64,000 nt of DNA, from contig JAHBTW010000011.1 in NCBI GenBank assembly GCA_019638385.1, forward strand, positions 84,490 to 148,489, written 5' to 3'. The notes under the pieces are model-generated. The model made no database searches and was not told where the DNA came from. It saw only the letters and a program-made list of their open reading frames with translations. The position numbers were made by a program, and so were the translations under genes. The stretch comes from Saprospiraceae bacterium (GTDB taxonomy: Bacteria; Bacteroidota; Bacteroidia; Chitinophagales; Saprospiraceae). Below, piece by piece: positions 7,965 through 17,809 of the stretch. Within the stretch, counting starts at the first letter, position 1; every line of letters begins with the position of its first letter.

Positions 7965-10900
7965 CTACCGCATCAGGGTCAGGTCGCCACTAAAAACCTC
8001 TATCCGGCCGTTGGTCAATTCCAGCTCTGCCATTACCACAAAAACCGCAGGATTCAGTGTTCGGCCCTCAAACAAGCCGTCCCAGCCGAAAGAAGGATCA
8101 TTGGGCGGAAAGCGGTTTTGAAAAAACACCATGTTGCCCCAGCGGTCGAAGATGCGCAGCGATCTGATCTCTTGTACGGCAGCGCTCGCAAAAATCATAA
8201 ACACATCATTGATCCCGTCGCCGTTGGGCGAAAAAGCAGTGGGCACATAGTACAGGTTCTCTGTATTGACGGTAATCGTGATCCAATCGGTGGCCGTACA
8301 ACCGTTTTCGTTTACCACCGTCACCTGATAGGTCGTTGTCACGGTCGGGCGCACTGATTGTTCGCCGCCTTCGGGCGTCTGGAATATCCCGATGTTGCGC
8401 CAGTTGTATTCCACAACGGGCAGATTGGTCAATGCAGTCAGCACCACACTGTCGCCGAGGGGAATCAATGTATCCGAACCCAAATCCACCTCCAGCAGCG
8501 GCGGGTCTGTCAATACAAACATCGTATCGAAAGAACAGCCCAGTGCATCCCATACGCGGAGTGTATAGTCGCCGGGCGGCAAATTCCGGTATTCCTGTGC
8601 GGCGCTCCGTGAGCCGTCGTTGAGCGCAAAAAGATAAGGGCCTACGCCACCGATGACAGCGGATATGGATAATGATCCGTCCTCGAATTCAAAACAAGAA
8701 GGAGCATGAAAATCCATTGCTACACCGACAATCGGAGCAGACAACTCCAGTACCTCCACGGCTGCGGTGTCGCGGCATCCATTGATGTTGTCGGTCACTT
8801 CGAGGGTATAAATGCCTGCTGTGCCGGCCACGGCTGCCGGAGCGTTTTCGCCGGAAAGGATGCCGCCTGCGGGGCCGTTCCAACGGTAGGTCAAAATTCC
8901 GCGCCCCGTGGATGCCGAGCCGTCTAACAGCGTACTGCGCCGCTCGCAGTTCAGCACTGCCGGAGTGGCCGCAGTGGCTACAGGCGCCAAAGTATCCTGC
9001 AACACATTGACGGTGGCCATGCCGGCACAGCCGTTTCGGGTATCGGTTACCCAAAGTTGGTACATGCCGGCAAGGGTCGCTTCAAAATTCAGGCTCCCGT
9101 TGGGTTGCACCACGGTATCTCCTGTGGGCAGTCGCCAGGTGGCGGTTAAAAAAGTCCCGTTGGGAGAGGCGTTCACATTCAATTCGGTCGAAATCCGTAC
9201 ACAGGTAAGGGGCAAGGGAACACCGACACTCACAGCCGGCGCCGCAAAATCTGCGCCGATTTGTACCAGCGCCGTATCCCGGCAACCGTTTGCCACATCT
9301 TCCACAATCACCTGATAAAAGCCCACGCCGCCTACCAATATGGCCGCGCTGTCAGGATTGCCCACGATACTGCCCGGCGCACCGGACCAACTGAACTGCA
9401 ATGCGCCGCCGGAACCGGATACAGAAGCGCCGGCATCCAGCAATAGCGTATTCGAAGCGCAATTGAGGCTGAAGCCTCCGGGGGCGTCTATCTCAATTTC
9501 CGGGGGCGTCTGGCTGCTCGTCACTACCACCGTATCCATAGCGGTGCAGCCGTTGGCAGGGTCGGTGACGGTGAGAATGTATTCGCCGGGCTGGTTGATG
9601 CGAGGCGTGGGCGTGTTGGCGCCGTCGAGTATCTGCCCGCCGTTGGTTTGCCAATTCCACTGCGCCTGTCCGGTAGTGATGGCAGTGCCCTGCAAACGCA
9701 ACTCAGGCGCCGCACAGGTGAGCGCCGTATCCGGCCCTGCCTCCGCTGCGGGGAAGTTGGCGTCTATTAAAATGACGACTGAATCAACCGCCCTGCAGCC
9801 GTTGTCCAAACGCACCGCTTGCAATATATAGGTATCCGGCAAGGTAATGACAGGATTGAGCGCATCCGGCGGCGATACGGGGCTGCCGCCGGCTGCGCTC
9901 CAAAGAAGGCTGACCGGAATGCCCGCCGGACCCACTGACCCGCTCAGGGAAAGGGAGCTTTGGGCACAGCTCAGCACGCCCGGCGCCATACCGGCATCTA
10001 CCGTCGGCGGCGTTTTGTTTTCCGTTACGTTCATTAACGCCGTGTTGCGGCAGCCGGTCTGCACATCGGTGATCTCCAGGCGATAAACGCCGGGCGTTTG
10101 AATGCTTACGCTCAATCCCGGCATGCAATCTGCCGGAGGGCCGCCTGTGGGTATCCGGCACCACTGAAAACTGAACCCGCTCGTATCCGGCAGTATGGGT
10201 GAGATGAGGAGAATGCTGTCTGCACAGGTGAGCGTTTGATCGGGCAATGGGGGCACAAACGGCAAATCAACACTGCGCGTCACAGCAGTGCTGTCGGTGG
10301 CTGAACAGCCATTGAGCGTATTGGTCACCCTTATGTAAAATATACCCGGCGCGTTCGCAATGGGGTTCAGGGTGGTGTCGCCCGCCGAAATGGCCCCCGG
10401 AACAGAAGCCGTCCATTTGTAAATAAAATTGTTGCCCAACGAAGAACCGGCTCCGTCGAGAATGGCAAACGGTGCGGCACAGGTGATGATCTGATCCGGG
10501 CCGGCATCGGCGGTGGGCGGCAGGGTGTCTATACCCACCACAACCGTATCTATGGAAAAGCAACCGGTTGACAGGTTTCTGACTTCCAAAAAATAAGTAT
10601 CGGCAGCAACAGTCGTGGCAAAGGCGCTGTCGGTCGGCGTCACGGCAAAGCCGTTGAGCGATTGCCAGGTATAGCGAATGGACGGGCCGGCTGCCGACCC
10701 TGCGCCGCCGAGCATCACTACGGTGTCGCGGCAACTAAGGGTTCGATCCGGGCCGGCATCGGCTGCCGGTAGTTGTGTTTGTGCGATGACCTCCACGGAG
10801 AGGGTAGTCGCAAATCCCAGAGAATCGGTAGCGGAAAGGACATAATTGCCCGCCCGCACTTGCGGCGTAAGGGTGTTTTCACCCGACAAAATCTCGCCGG

Positions 10901-13900
10901 ATACAACCGTCCACAAAACCGAACAGCCTGGGCAAGGTTCGCAAAAACTTCCCTGCAAGGTCACTGCTGTAATGTCGCAAGTAATGGTGTCAGGCGGCGC
11001 CACCTCGATGCACGGCCCGCATTCGGGCTGTATAACCGTGACAAAAGCTGTTGCATTACAACCTGTTACGGCGTTGGTTACCAGAATGGCGTACAAGCCG
11101 GCGGTGTCTATCCAAACGGCAGCCGCATCTCCGCCCGCTACAATACCCGGACCGCTCCACAAAAAGGTATAGGGAAAGCCCGGCGGTTCCGGAAAGGCTC
11201 TTAATAAAAAGGAGTCCTGATTGCATGGAAATGTAGCATTCCCAAAATTGATTACAGGAGGATTGGTCAACTCAAAAATGGTCACAAAGTCAATGGCGCC
11301 GCAGCCGTTCACGGTGTCGAGTACTTCGAGAAAATAAGTGCCCACCGTTGTCAGGGTATCTACCAGCCGGGTGCTTACCGTATTGCCGGCGACATCCGTC
11401 CAGGTGTATGTATATTGGGCGCCGGTGGAAGAAGCGCTGCCGTTTAAAATCCCGAAAGGTTTTATACAGGTAATGGTATCGGTATTGCCCGCTTCGGCTA
11501 TCGGTAGCGATTGATCGGAACTTACCGTCACGGTTGCCGTGTCGGCCACATTCACAAAGGTATTGGTGACAATTAAGGTATAATCGCCGGCGCAAACCAC
11601 CTGCGGTTGGGTTGTGTTTTGCCCCGTTGCAATACAACCGGGCGCCGGCCCCGTCCAGGTATAGGTGATGCCCGGCCCGGCACTCGATACCGTTGCGTTT
11701 AAGGTCACGGTGCTGCGGGTGCAACTCAGGGTGTCGGCGGCGGCAATAACCGCGTCCACCGTACAATCCAGTAATACGACGGTGGTATCTGCATCCGGGC
11801 AATTGAGCGAAATGGTATTGACCGTCAGGGTATAAATACCGGGCGCGTCAACCGTCGGCGTCAGATCGAGAATGTTGACAGGCATTCCGTTCAATTGCCA
11901 TTCAAACACTCCGAAAACAGAAGCACTGCCGTCCAGGAGCGCCGTGCCGGTTTGGCACGACAAATAAACGGTGTCGGGCAGGATGGCTATGGCGGTTTCA
12001 TCGGCCAGTAATATGGAGACGGTATCGGAGTTGACGCAGCCGTTGTCGGTGTTGGTAACGGTGAGGGTGTAAAGTCCGGGGCAATCGGCCATAGCCGCGG
12101 CCGTGTCAGCAGCGCCGAGCACGCAGGGGCCGCTCCAAGTATAAGTAATGAGCGGGCCGGAAGCAGAGGCGCTGCCGTCCAGCATCACTTCGCGTAGCTG
12201 ACAATCTATGAGAGAACTACCGCCGGCTTCCGCCAAAGGCTGTGCTATATCGCGGGTAACAACCATGTTGGAGGTATCGCTGCAACCGGTAGCCGTATTA
12301 AAAACAATCAAAACATACACCCCGGCAGAATCGGCGGTGGTAGCAGGCGTGTCCATCGGCCCCGTGAAATGCCCGTCGGAGGTAAACCAGGTGTAAACAA
12401 TCGAAGGCCCGGCAGTGCTGCCCGTTCCGTCTAAGGTCACTTCCGATACTATGCAATCCAAACGGCGATCCGGCCCCGCATCCGACAGAGGCGGCAAGGT
12501 GTCTATTCCGACGGTTACAAAGGCAGTGTCGCGGCACCCGTTGTCTGTGTTGACGATCATCAAACTATATACTCCCGGAGCACTGACGGTGGGCGACAGC
12601 GTATTCGCGCCCGACGCGATGCCCGGCCCCGACCATTCCACGATGAAGTTGTTGCCCGTAGCATTGGCATTGCCCGCAAGGGCGACCACCGGCGTAGCGC
12701 AGGTGATGGTTTGCGGCGGTCCGGCATCGGCCACCGGATGCAGGGTGTCCCAGGCAACAGTCACGGTATCGAAGGCTGTACAGAAATTACCCGGATCGGA
12801 CACCATTAATATATATACGCCGGCGCAGGTGACTTCCACGGCCGCTTGCGCGGAATTGCCGGAGATGCACGGCCCGGTCCAAAGATAATCGAGACCGGGG
12901 CCGGAGTTGCTGCCGTCTAAGCTGCGCGTGGGAAAATCGCAATTGAGTACCTGATCCGGTCCAGCCAATGCCTGCGGGTGCAGGGTGTCAATGTTTACCA
13001 AAACCGTATCCATCGTCGCGCAACCGTTGATGAGGTCGGTTGTAGTGAGGATGTATCTGCCGGCGCCGTTTATTTGCACAACAGGTTGGTTGGCAGGTGC
13101 AAGGAAGTTGCCGGTGTCGGTCGTCCAGAGGTAAGCGTAGCGCGGCCCCTGGCTCGTGAGCGGCCCGCCGAGCGCAGCGGTTGTTTGTGCGCAGTTGAGC
13201 AGAGCATCCGTGCCGGCATCGGCTACGGGGAACGTGCGGTCTTCCAGTACAAAAACGGAATCGCGCTCCCGGCACTGCGGCGTACCGGCAAGCGGCCGCA
13301 CTTCCAATACATATAAGCCGGGCATTCCGACGGCCAGGGTCGGTCCGGCGCCGATGGAGTCGCCCACTACATTTTGCCATATATAGCGCAGTTGGCCGGC
13401 AGGGGAGGAGGCTGAGCCGTTGAGCGTGATTTGAGGTTGAAAACAAGTAATCGTATCGGGGGGGGCGATAATCGCCTGTGAGGTAAACACATCTAATTGC
13501 AGGGTCACGATGCTGTCGCAGCCTTGCGCCGATTGGAGTTCCACCAGATATGTACCGCTCGCGCCAAAACGCATCGCGCCGACGCTGATGGAATCGCCTG
13601 CGCAGATGGCAGTATCAACGGTTACTAAAATGGGTTGCAACACGGTGAGACTCAGCTCCACAATGCTATCGCAGCCGGTGGAAGCTGTGAGCGTATCTCT
13701 GAAAAAACCGGAACTGAGATAGGCCGTATTGCCTACCACTACCGAATCGCCGGCGCAGATTGTCGGGTTCAATTCGGTAAAAGGCAGGGGGCGCACGGCG
13801 AGATTGAGTTGCACAATGCTATCGCAGCCGCCCAGTCCTTGAAGGGTTTCTGTAAAAATTCCATCAGAGAAGTAGGCCGTATTGCCGACGTAGAGGGTGT

Positions 13901-14888
13901 CGGCGTAGCAAATGATTTCGTTGAGGAAATTAGTGTCGGGCGGCGCGAAAATGGTTACGGTAGCGCAGGCGGGCGTGAGGTCGCCGCAAAAACCGGGGTA
14001 AAAACTTTCCAGATCGCTGCGCAGGCTGTCCAGGAGGAGCATGCCGTCGGGTACGGGTAGGCTGTCGGTATCTATGCGTTCGTAGGCGAGTCCGCATATT
14101 TGATAATTGCCCGGCGGGTAGGCGCGCAAATCGGCAACCGTATCTAATGCCGCGATGATGCCGTCGGTGGCAATGACATACAAATACCCATACTGGAGGC
14201 TGTCGGGCCGCCTGCCGATGTATGCGGGCCGCAAGGAAAAATTAAGGGCATCGGCGCCCTGGCACAAGGTGTCGTTCGGTACGGGGGAAAAGAATCCGGC
14301 ATCGGCAAAACAACAATCAATGCCCCTGTCGTCGCAAAAGATGAGGCGAAAATCCACGATGGCGCCGCCGTAAAATTCCGAAGGGTCATTCACCACGGTT
14401 ATCGTCCATTCGCCGTTGACGGGGCCGGAGTTGAAGTCCTCCAGACAGCCCATGAAGGGGTAATACGAGCCGGTGTATAGACCGCCCGACACGAAGTTGA
14501 GCACCTGATCATTGTTCCACTGTGCAGCGTAGCCAAGGTCGGGCACGGCCGTGGCGGCACAGGGCACGAAGCTGATGTCCCAGCGGGCAAAAAAAGTAAA
14601 AGCGTTGGCGCCGGGCGCGTTGGGGCCGATGAGTTGCACAGTGGTACCGTCGGGCGACGTGATCCACAATTCCATTTTTTTTGAAAACTGATGTACAAAT
14701 TCGATCTCCACGCCGCAGATGCCCTGATCGGGGGCGGAGAGGTCGTTGTTGACCACGTCGTCAATTTGAATGGTGAAAATGTGCGTGCTGTTGGGGTTGA
14801 TGTAGAGGGTGTCTTCCAATCCGCAAACCTGTGCAGCCGCCCATACCGGAAGGCAGATTATACTCCACAGGATTATGCATTTCCTCAT
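7965..14888 (-). CDS. Giant secreted repeat protein with type B (CHU_C) type IX secretion signal
   Basis: The product is 2307 residues. Residues 1-20 are a signal peptide (MRKCIILWSIICLPVWAAAQ). Residues ~21-190 resemble the P/proprotein-convertase jelly-roll domain (ELWITSPDGTTVQLIGP, NGEWTITVVND). Three ~55-residue repeats follow (ICAGDSVVVGNTAYLSSG...GCDSIV). Then come 19 Ig/PKD-like repeats of ~85-95 residues with the pattern DAGPDxxLTC...LDGSxSxxG...YxWxGP...PGxYxLxVTxxxNGCxxxDTV. A SprB-like repeat (SCFEFEDGSLSISAVIGGVGPY) precedes the C-terminal sorting domain (YVPTAFSPNGDGINDVF...FDRWGNMVF...WDG). It should be exported by Sec, crossed by the T9SS and anchored or released at the surface as a stalk-like adhesin. 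The conserved Cys pairs probably form a disulfide in each repeat. No long low-complexity collapse is seen. Confidence 0.93.
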   Translation of the reverse strand: MRKCIILWSIICLPVWAAAQVCGLEDTLYINPNSTHIFTIQIDDVVNNDLSAPDQGICGVEIEFVHQFSKKMELWITSPDGTTVQLIGPNAPGANAFTFFARWDISFVPCAATAVPDLGYAAQWNNDQVLNFVSGGLYTGSYYPFMGCLEDFNSGPVNGEWTITVVNDPSEFYGGAIVDFRLIFCDDRGIDCCFADAGFFSPVPNDTLCQGADALNFSLRPAYIGRRPDSLQYGYLYVIATDGIIAALDTVADLRAYPPGNYQICGLAYERIDTDSLPVPDGMLLLDSLRSDLESFYPGFCGDLTPACATVTIFAPPDTNFLNEIICYADTLYVGNTAYFSDGIFTETLQGLGGCDSIVQLNLAVRPLPFTELNPTICAGDSVVVGNTAYLSSGFFRDTLTASTGCDSIVELSLTVLQPILVTVDTAICAGDSISVGAMRFGASGTYLVELQSAQGCDSIVTLQLDVFTSQAIIAPPDTITCFQPQITLNGSASSPAGQLRYIWQNVVGDSIGAGPTLAVGMPGLYVLEVRPLAGTPQCRERDSVFVLEDRTFPVADAGTDALLNCAQTTAALGGPLTSQGPRYAYLWTTDTGNFLAPANQPVVQINGAGRYILTTTDLINGCATMDTVLVNIDTLHPQALAGPDQVLNCDFPTRSLDGSNSGPGLDYLWTGPCISGNSAQAAVEVTCAGVYILMVSDPGNFCTAFDTVTVAWDTLHPVADAGPPQTITCATPVVALAGNANATGNNFIVEWSGPGIASGANTLSPTVSAPGVYSLMIVNTDNGCRDTAFVTVGIDTLPPLSDAGPDRRLDCIVSEVTLDGTGSTAGPSIVYTWFTSDGHFTGPMDTPATTADSAGVYVLIVFNTATGCSDTSNMVVTRDIAQPLAEAGGSSLIDCQLREVMLDGSASASGPLITYTWSGPCVLGAADTAAAMADCPGLYTLTVTNTDNGCVNSDTVSILLADETAIAILPDTVYLSCQTGTALLDGSASVFGVFEWQLNGMPVNILDLTPTVDAPGIYTLTVNTISLNCPDADTTVVLLDCTVDAVIAAADTLSCTRSTVTLNATVSSAGPGITYTWTGPAPGCIATGQNTTQPQVVCAGDYTLIVTNTFVNVADTATVTVSSDQSLPIAEAGNTDTITCIKPFGILNGSASSTGAQYTYTWTDVAGNTVSTRLVDTLTTVGTYFLEVLDTVNGCGAIDFVTIFELTNPPVINFGNATFPCNQDSFLLRAFPEPPGFPYTFLWSGPGIVAGGDAAAVWIDTAGLYAILVTNAVTGCNATAFVTVIQPECGPCIEVAPPDTITCDITAVTLQGSFCEPCPGCSVLWTVVSGEILSGENTLTPQVRAGNYVLSATDSLGFATTLSVEVIAQTQLPAADAGPDRTLSCRDTVVMLGGAGSAAGPSIRYTWQSLNGFAVTPTDSAFATTVAADTYFLEVRNLSTGCFSIDTVVVGIDTLPPTADAGPDQIITCAAPFAILDGAGSSLGNNFIYKWTASVPGAISAGDTTLNPIANAPGIFYIRVTNTLNGCSATDSTAVTRSVDLPFVPPLPDQTLTCADSILLISPILPDTSGFSFQWCRIPTGGPPADCMPGLSVSIQTPGVYRLEITDVQTGCRNTALMNVTENKTPPTVDAGMAPGVLSCAQSSLSLSGSVGPAGIPVSLLWSAAGGSPVSPPDALNPVITLPDTYILQAVRLDNGCRAVDSVVILIDANFPAAEAGPDTALTCAAPELRLQGTAITTGQAQWNWQTNGGQILDGANTPTPRINQPGEYILTVTDPANGCTAMDTVVVTSSQTPPEIEIDAPGGFSLNCASNTLLLDAGASVSGSGGALQFSWSGAPGSIVGNPDSAAILVGGVGFYQVIVEDVANGCRDTALVQIGADFAAPAVSVGVPLPLTCVRISTELNVNASPNGTFLTATWRLPTGDTVVQPNGSLNFEATLAGMYQLWVTDTRNGCAGMATVNVLQDTLAPVATAATPAVLNCERRSTLLDGSASTGRGILTYRWNGPAGGILSGENAPAAVAGTAGIYTLEVTDNINGCRDTAAVEVLELSAPIVGVAMDFHAPSCFEFEDGSLSISAVIGGVGPYLFALNDGSRSAAQEYRNLPPGDYTLRVWDALGCSFDTMFVLTDPPLLEVDLGSDTLIPLGDSVVLTALTNLPVVEYNWRNIGIFQTPEGGEQSVRPTVTTTYQVTVVNENGCTATDWITITVNTENLYYVPTAFSPNGDGINDVFMIFASAAVQEIRSLRIFDRWGNMVFFQNRFPPNDPSFGWDGLFEGRTLNPAVFVVMAELELTNGRIEVFSGDLTLMR

Positions 14889-15181
14889 AGCGCCTTTTCT
14901 GTTCGTTTGGGATTATTTGATGGCGAAACCATACCACTGTACATTTCTCACGCAGCACTGCAAAGATGCCTGTTTTTTGACCGAAAAGAGTCTAAAAATT
15001 GAACGTTGCGAGCGTTGCGGCGTTGCGTGAAATAAAAAATGTCCAGTAGTGTGTGGCCAAACACTTTACAAGATGACCTAACAACGCGGATCGCTTCTTA
15101 GGCCATGCAAATTAACGGAAAATAATTCTCTCCGGCCCTTGCAGGTGAAAAGTCCTATCTTTCCCCGCCAAAATCTGCTTC
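14889..15181. other. Divergent intergenic region with a GCGTTGCG-rich short repeat
   Basis: No gene is seen. Nt 15003-15029 hold a small GTTGCG-type repeat (GTTGCGAGCGTTGCGGCGTT) of the same kind as the longer array at 24.9-25.1 kb. This region must carry the promoters of both flanking genes. A minus-strand CATCTTTG near 14966 is one mismatch from the -7 consensus. Confidence 0.4.
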
Positions 15182-16489
15182 ATGAAAAACGACACAGCCA
15201 TTGTGCTCAACAACCCGCGCACTGTCAATGCCTGGGCTTTTTTCGATTGGGCCAATTCGGCCTTCGCCTTAGTCATTACGGCGGCCATCTTCCCCGCTTA
15301 TTTTGCAGCCGTTACCGACGATATAGTTACTGTATTGGGGCGGACCATGTCCAGTAGCTCTTTGTATGCGTATGCGGTATCGGCTTCCTATTTGGTCATT
15401 GCGTTGGTGTCGCCGTTGTTGTCAGGCATCGCCGATTTTGGTGGGCGACGTATGTTTTTTTTGCGTTTTTTCACTGTCATGGGCGCCTTGGGCTGCCTGT
15501 CGCTCTTTCTGTTTCGGGGTATGCCCTCGCTGGCCATCGGGGTGGTGGGTTTCATCGTGGCCATGATCGGGTTTGCCGGCGGATTGGTGTTTTACAATTC
15601 CTACCTGCCGCAGATTGTGACCGAAGATCGCTATGACCGGGTGAGTGCGCGCGGGTTTTCGTTCGGCTATATCGGCAGTGTTTTGTTGCTGCTGGTCAAC
15701 TTGTGGATGATCGGCAATTCCGACAAATTAGGTTTTGCCAATGAAGGCGTGGCCACCCGGCTCGCTTTTGTCATGGTGGGCCTGTGGTGGATCGGCTTTG
15801 CGCAAATTCCCTTTCGCCGTCTGCCGGCCGATCCCAAAAACCGACCGCGGCAGCAGTTGATCACCAAAGGTTTTGCGGAATTGGTCAAAGTGGCGCGCAT
15901 CGTGGGGCAGTCGAAGAATATACTCCGTTTTCTGGGCGCTTTTTTCTGCTATAGCGCGGGGGTGCAAACGGTCCTTTTCCTCGCGGCCACGTTTGCCGAA
16001 AAGGAGTTGAAATTTGAAACCGTACAACTCATTATCATTGTGCTCATTCTTCAGTTGGTAGCCGTGGGCGGCGCTTATTTGTTTGCCAAAGTGTCCGAGT
16101 GGCGCGGCAACAAGTTTTCGCTCCTGGTTATGCTCGTTATTTGGATCGGAATATGCTTTGCCGCCAATCAGGTTTATACCCAAACCCAGTTTTACATCCT
16201 GGCCGGCGCCGTGGGCTTAGTCATGGGAGGCATTCAGTCGCTATCGCGTTCCACTTATTCCAAACTCATACCGGCAGATACCAAAGATACCGCTTCTTTT
16301 TTCAGCTTTTACGATGTGCTGGAAAAAGTGGCCATTGTCATCGGCACCTTCAGTTTCGGTTTCATCGAACAAATTACCGGCAGCATGCGCTCCAGCGTGC
16401 TGGTGCTCGGCGTTTTTTTTGTACTCGGTTTTGTAATTCTGGCGGGTACGCGGATCAGGCATGCGGGGGGTGGGGCAGATGGAGCGTAG
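15182..16489 (+). CDS. UMF1-family major facilitator superfamily transporter
   Basis: The 435-residue integral membrane protein has about 12 hydrophobic segments. The opening NNPRTVNAWAFFDWANSAFAL is the hallmark of the UMF1/Atg22-like MFS family (FDWANSAF). A later SRSTYSKLIPADTKDTASFFSFYDVLEK matches the second conserved block (RSxxxxLIP...FFGFY). Members in yeast export amino acids from the vacuole; bacterial substrates are unknown. It has its own upstream region and no operon partner. The next gene follows after 242 bp of non-coding repeats. Confidence 0.88.
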   Translation: MKNDTAIVLNNPRTVNAWAFFDWANSAFALVITAAIFPAYFAAVTDDIVTVLGRTMSSSSLYAYAVSASYLVIALVSPLLSGIADFGGRRMFFLRFFTVMGALGCLSLFLFRGMPSLAIGVVGFIVAMIGFAGGLVFYNSYLPQIVTEDRYDRVSARGFSFGYIGSVLLLLVNLWMIGNSDKLGFANEGVATRLAFVMVGLWWIGFAQIPFRRLPADPKNRPRQQLITKGFAELVKVARIVGQSKNILRFLGAFFCYSAGVQTVLFLAATFAEKELKFETVQLIIIVLILQLVAVGGAYLFAKVSEWRGNKFSLLVMLVIWIGICFAANQVYTQTQFYILAGAVGLVMGGIQSLSRSTYSKLIPADTKDTASFFSFYDVLEKVAIVIGTFSFGFIEQITGSMRSSVLVLGVFFVLGFVILAGTRIRHAGGGADGA

Positions 16490-16731
16490 CGACATCCCGA
16501 TGACGAAGGAATCGGGAGGGCATGGAGGCGCTGGACCGAGCGAAGTTGGGGTGTAGGCGGTATGGTTTGCTCCACAGGGTGAATCCGCCTCTGACATTGG
16601 ATGAGTTGAAGAATTTTATCAAAGAAAAAGAGAAGCCGGTTGCCCGGAATAGCTATGTAAACTCGTAGCTCGTAGCTCGCAGCTTCCTGAACAGTAGCAG
16701 CCAAGAACCTTAAACGAACAACGAACAAGGA
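16490..16731. repeat. Spacer with hairpin and AGCTCGTAGCTCGCAGC-type repeat
   Basis: TCCCGAT (16495-16501) pairs with ATCGGGA (16511-16517). Nt 16662-16686 repeat the words CTCGTAGCT and CTCGCAGCT. The same words return at 23.98 and 55.14 kb. A 48-codon frame (16522-16668) is open, but it ends inside the repeat and shows no recognised homology. Confidence 0.5.
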
Positions 16732-17799
16732 ATGACAGACCAACCCATCTCCGTTCGCTCCGGCGAAGAATTGCCTTTGGAGGCGCTTACGTCCTGGCTG
16801 CGCGGCCGGCTGCCGGGTTTTTCGACCATTGAGAACGTGCGGCAGTTTCCCGGCGGGTTTTCCAACCTCACTTATTTTTTACAAACCGATGCGGGGGCAT
16901 TTGTGCTGCGCCGCCCGCCGTTCGGGGCCGACATCAAATCGGCGCACGACATGGGGCGCGAGTTTCGGGTGCTGTCGCTGCTGCGCGGGCATTTTGATAA
17001 AATACCGACGCCGGCAGTTTTTTGTGACGATGCCGATGTGATCGGCGCGCCGTTTTACCTCATGGAGCGGGTGCAGGGCCTGATCCTGCGCAACCGCCCG
17101 CCCAAAGACCTCGCCCTGACTCCGGAACTCATGCGCCGCATTTCGGAAGCAACCGTTGACACCCTGGCCGAACTGCACGCCCTCGATCTGTACGCCACCG
17201 GCCTCTTGCAAATGGGCAAACCCGAAGGCTATGTAGAACGCCAAACCACCGGCTGGATAGCCCGCTATTACAAAGCAGAAACGGATACCGTGGACAATAT
17301 GAACGCCGCCGCCGAATGGATGCAGCAACACCGCCCGCCCGATGGCCCGCCCGCCTTCATTCACAACGATTTCAAATACGACAACGTCGTGCTCGACCCC
17401 GCCGACCCCGGCCGCATCATCGCCGTATTGGATTGGGAAATGGCCACCGTCGGCGATCCGCTCATGGACCTCGGCACGTCCTTAGCCTACTGGACGGAGC
17501 CCCGCGAGGCCGAGGCGCTGCAATTGGCCGCGGCCAACCTCACCTGGCTGCCCGGCAACCTCAACCGCGCACAGGTCATCGGGCGCTATGCCGAAAAGAG
17601 CGGTCGCAGTGTGGACCAAATGCTGTTTTACTATGTATTCGGCGCCTTCAAAATCGGGGTCATCGTGCAGCAAATTTATGCGCGGTACAAAAAAGGTCAT
17701 ACCCAGGACCCCCGCTTTGCCGGGCTGCTGGAGGCCGTAAAATACTTTGGTCGTCAGGCTGTCACCGCTATTGACAAAGGACAAGTGAGCAATTTGTAA
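16732..17799 (+). CDS. Aminoglycoside-phosphotransferase-fold kinase, ACAD10/11-associated type
   Basis: The 355-residue product has the APH kinase fold. Visible are a P-loop-like RQFPGGFSNLTYFLQ, the catalytic loop HNDFKYDNVVLD (about residues 210-221) and the metal loop DWEMATVGDPLMDLG (about 234-248). This wording is typical of the phosphotransferases found with acyl-CoA dehydrogenases, where the human fusions phosphorylate 4-hydroxy fatty acyl-CoAs. It is therefore more likely a lipid or small-molecule kinase than a resistance gene, but the substrate is unproven. The stop is 10 bp before the ClC gene, so the two, and the overlapping deiminase, probably form an operon. Confidence 0.85.
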   Translation: MTDQPISVRSGEELPLEALTSWLRGRLPGFSTIENVRQFPGGFSNLTYFLQTDAGAFVLRRPPFGADIKSAHDMGREFRVLSLLRGHFDKIPTPAVFCDDADVIGAPFYLMERVQGLILRNRPPKDLALTPELMRRISEATVDTLAELHALDLYATGLLQMGKPEGYVERQTTGWIARYYKAETDTVDNMNAAAEWMQQHRPPDGPPAFIHNDFKYDNVVLDPADPGRIIAVLDWEMATVGDPLMDLGTSLAYWTEPREAEALQLAAANLTWLPGNLNRAQVIGRYAEKSGRSVDQMLFYYVFGAFKIGVIVQQIYARYKKGHTQDPRFAGLLEAVKYFGRQAVTAIDKGQVSNL

Positions 17800-17809
17800 C
17801 TTCGCCCCC

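Noticed and set aside
16522..16668. 48-codon frame between the UMF1 and phosphotransferase genes
   Set aside because: Its ends lie within spacer repeats and no homology was recognised; it could be a remnant but cannot be supported.
16732..17799. Annotation as an aminoglycoside resistance enzyme
   Set aside because: The APH fold is right, but the motif wording is that of acyl-CoA-dehydrogenase-associated kinases.
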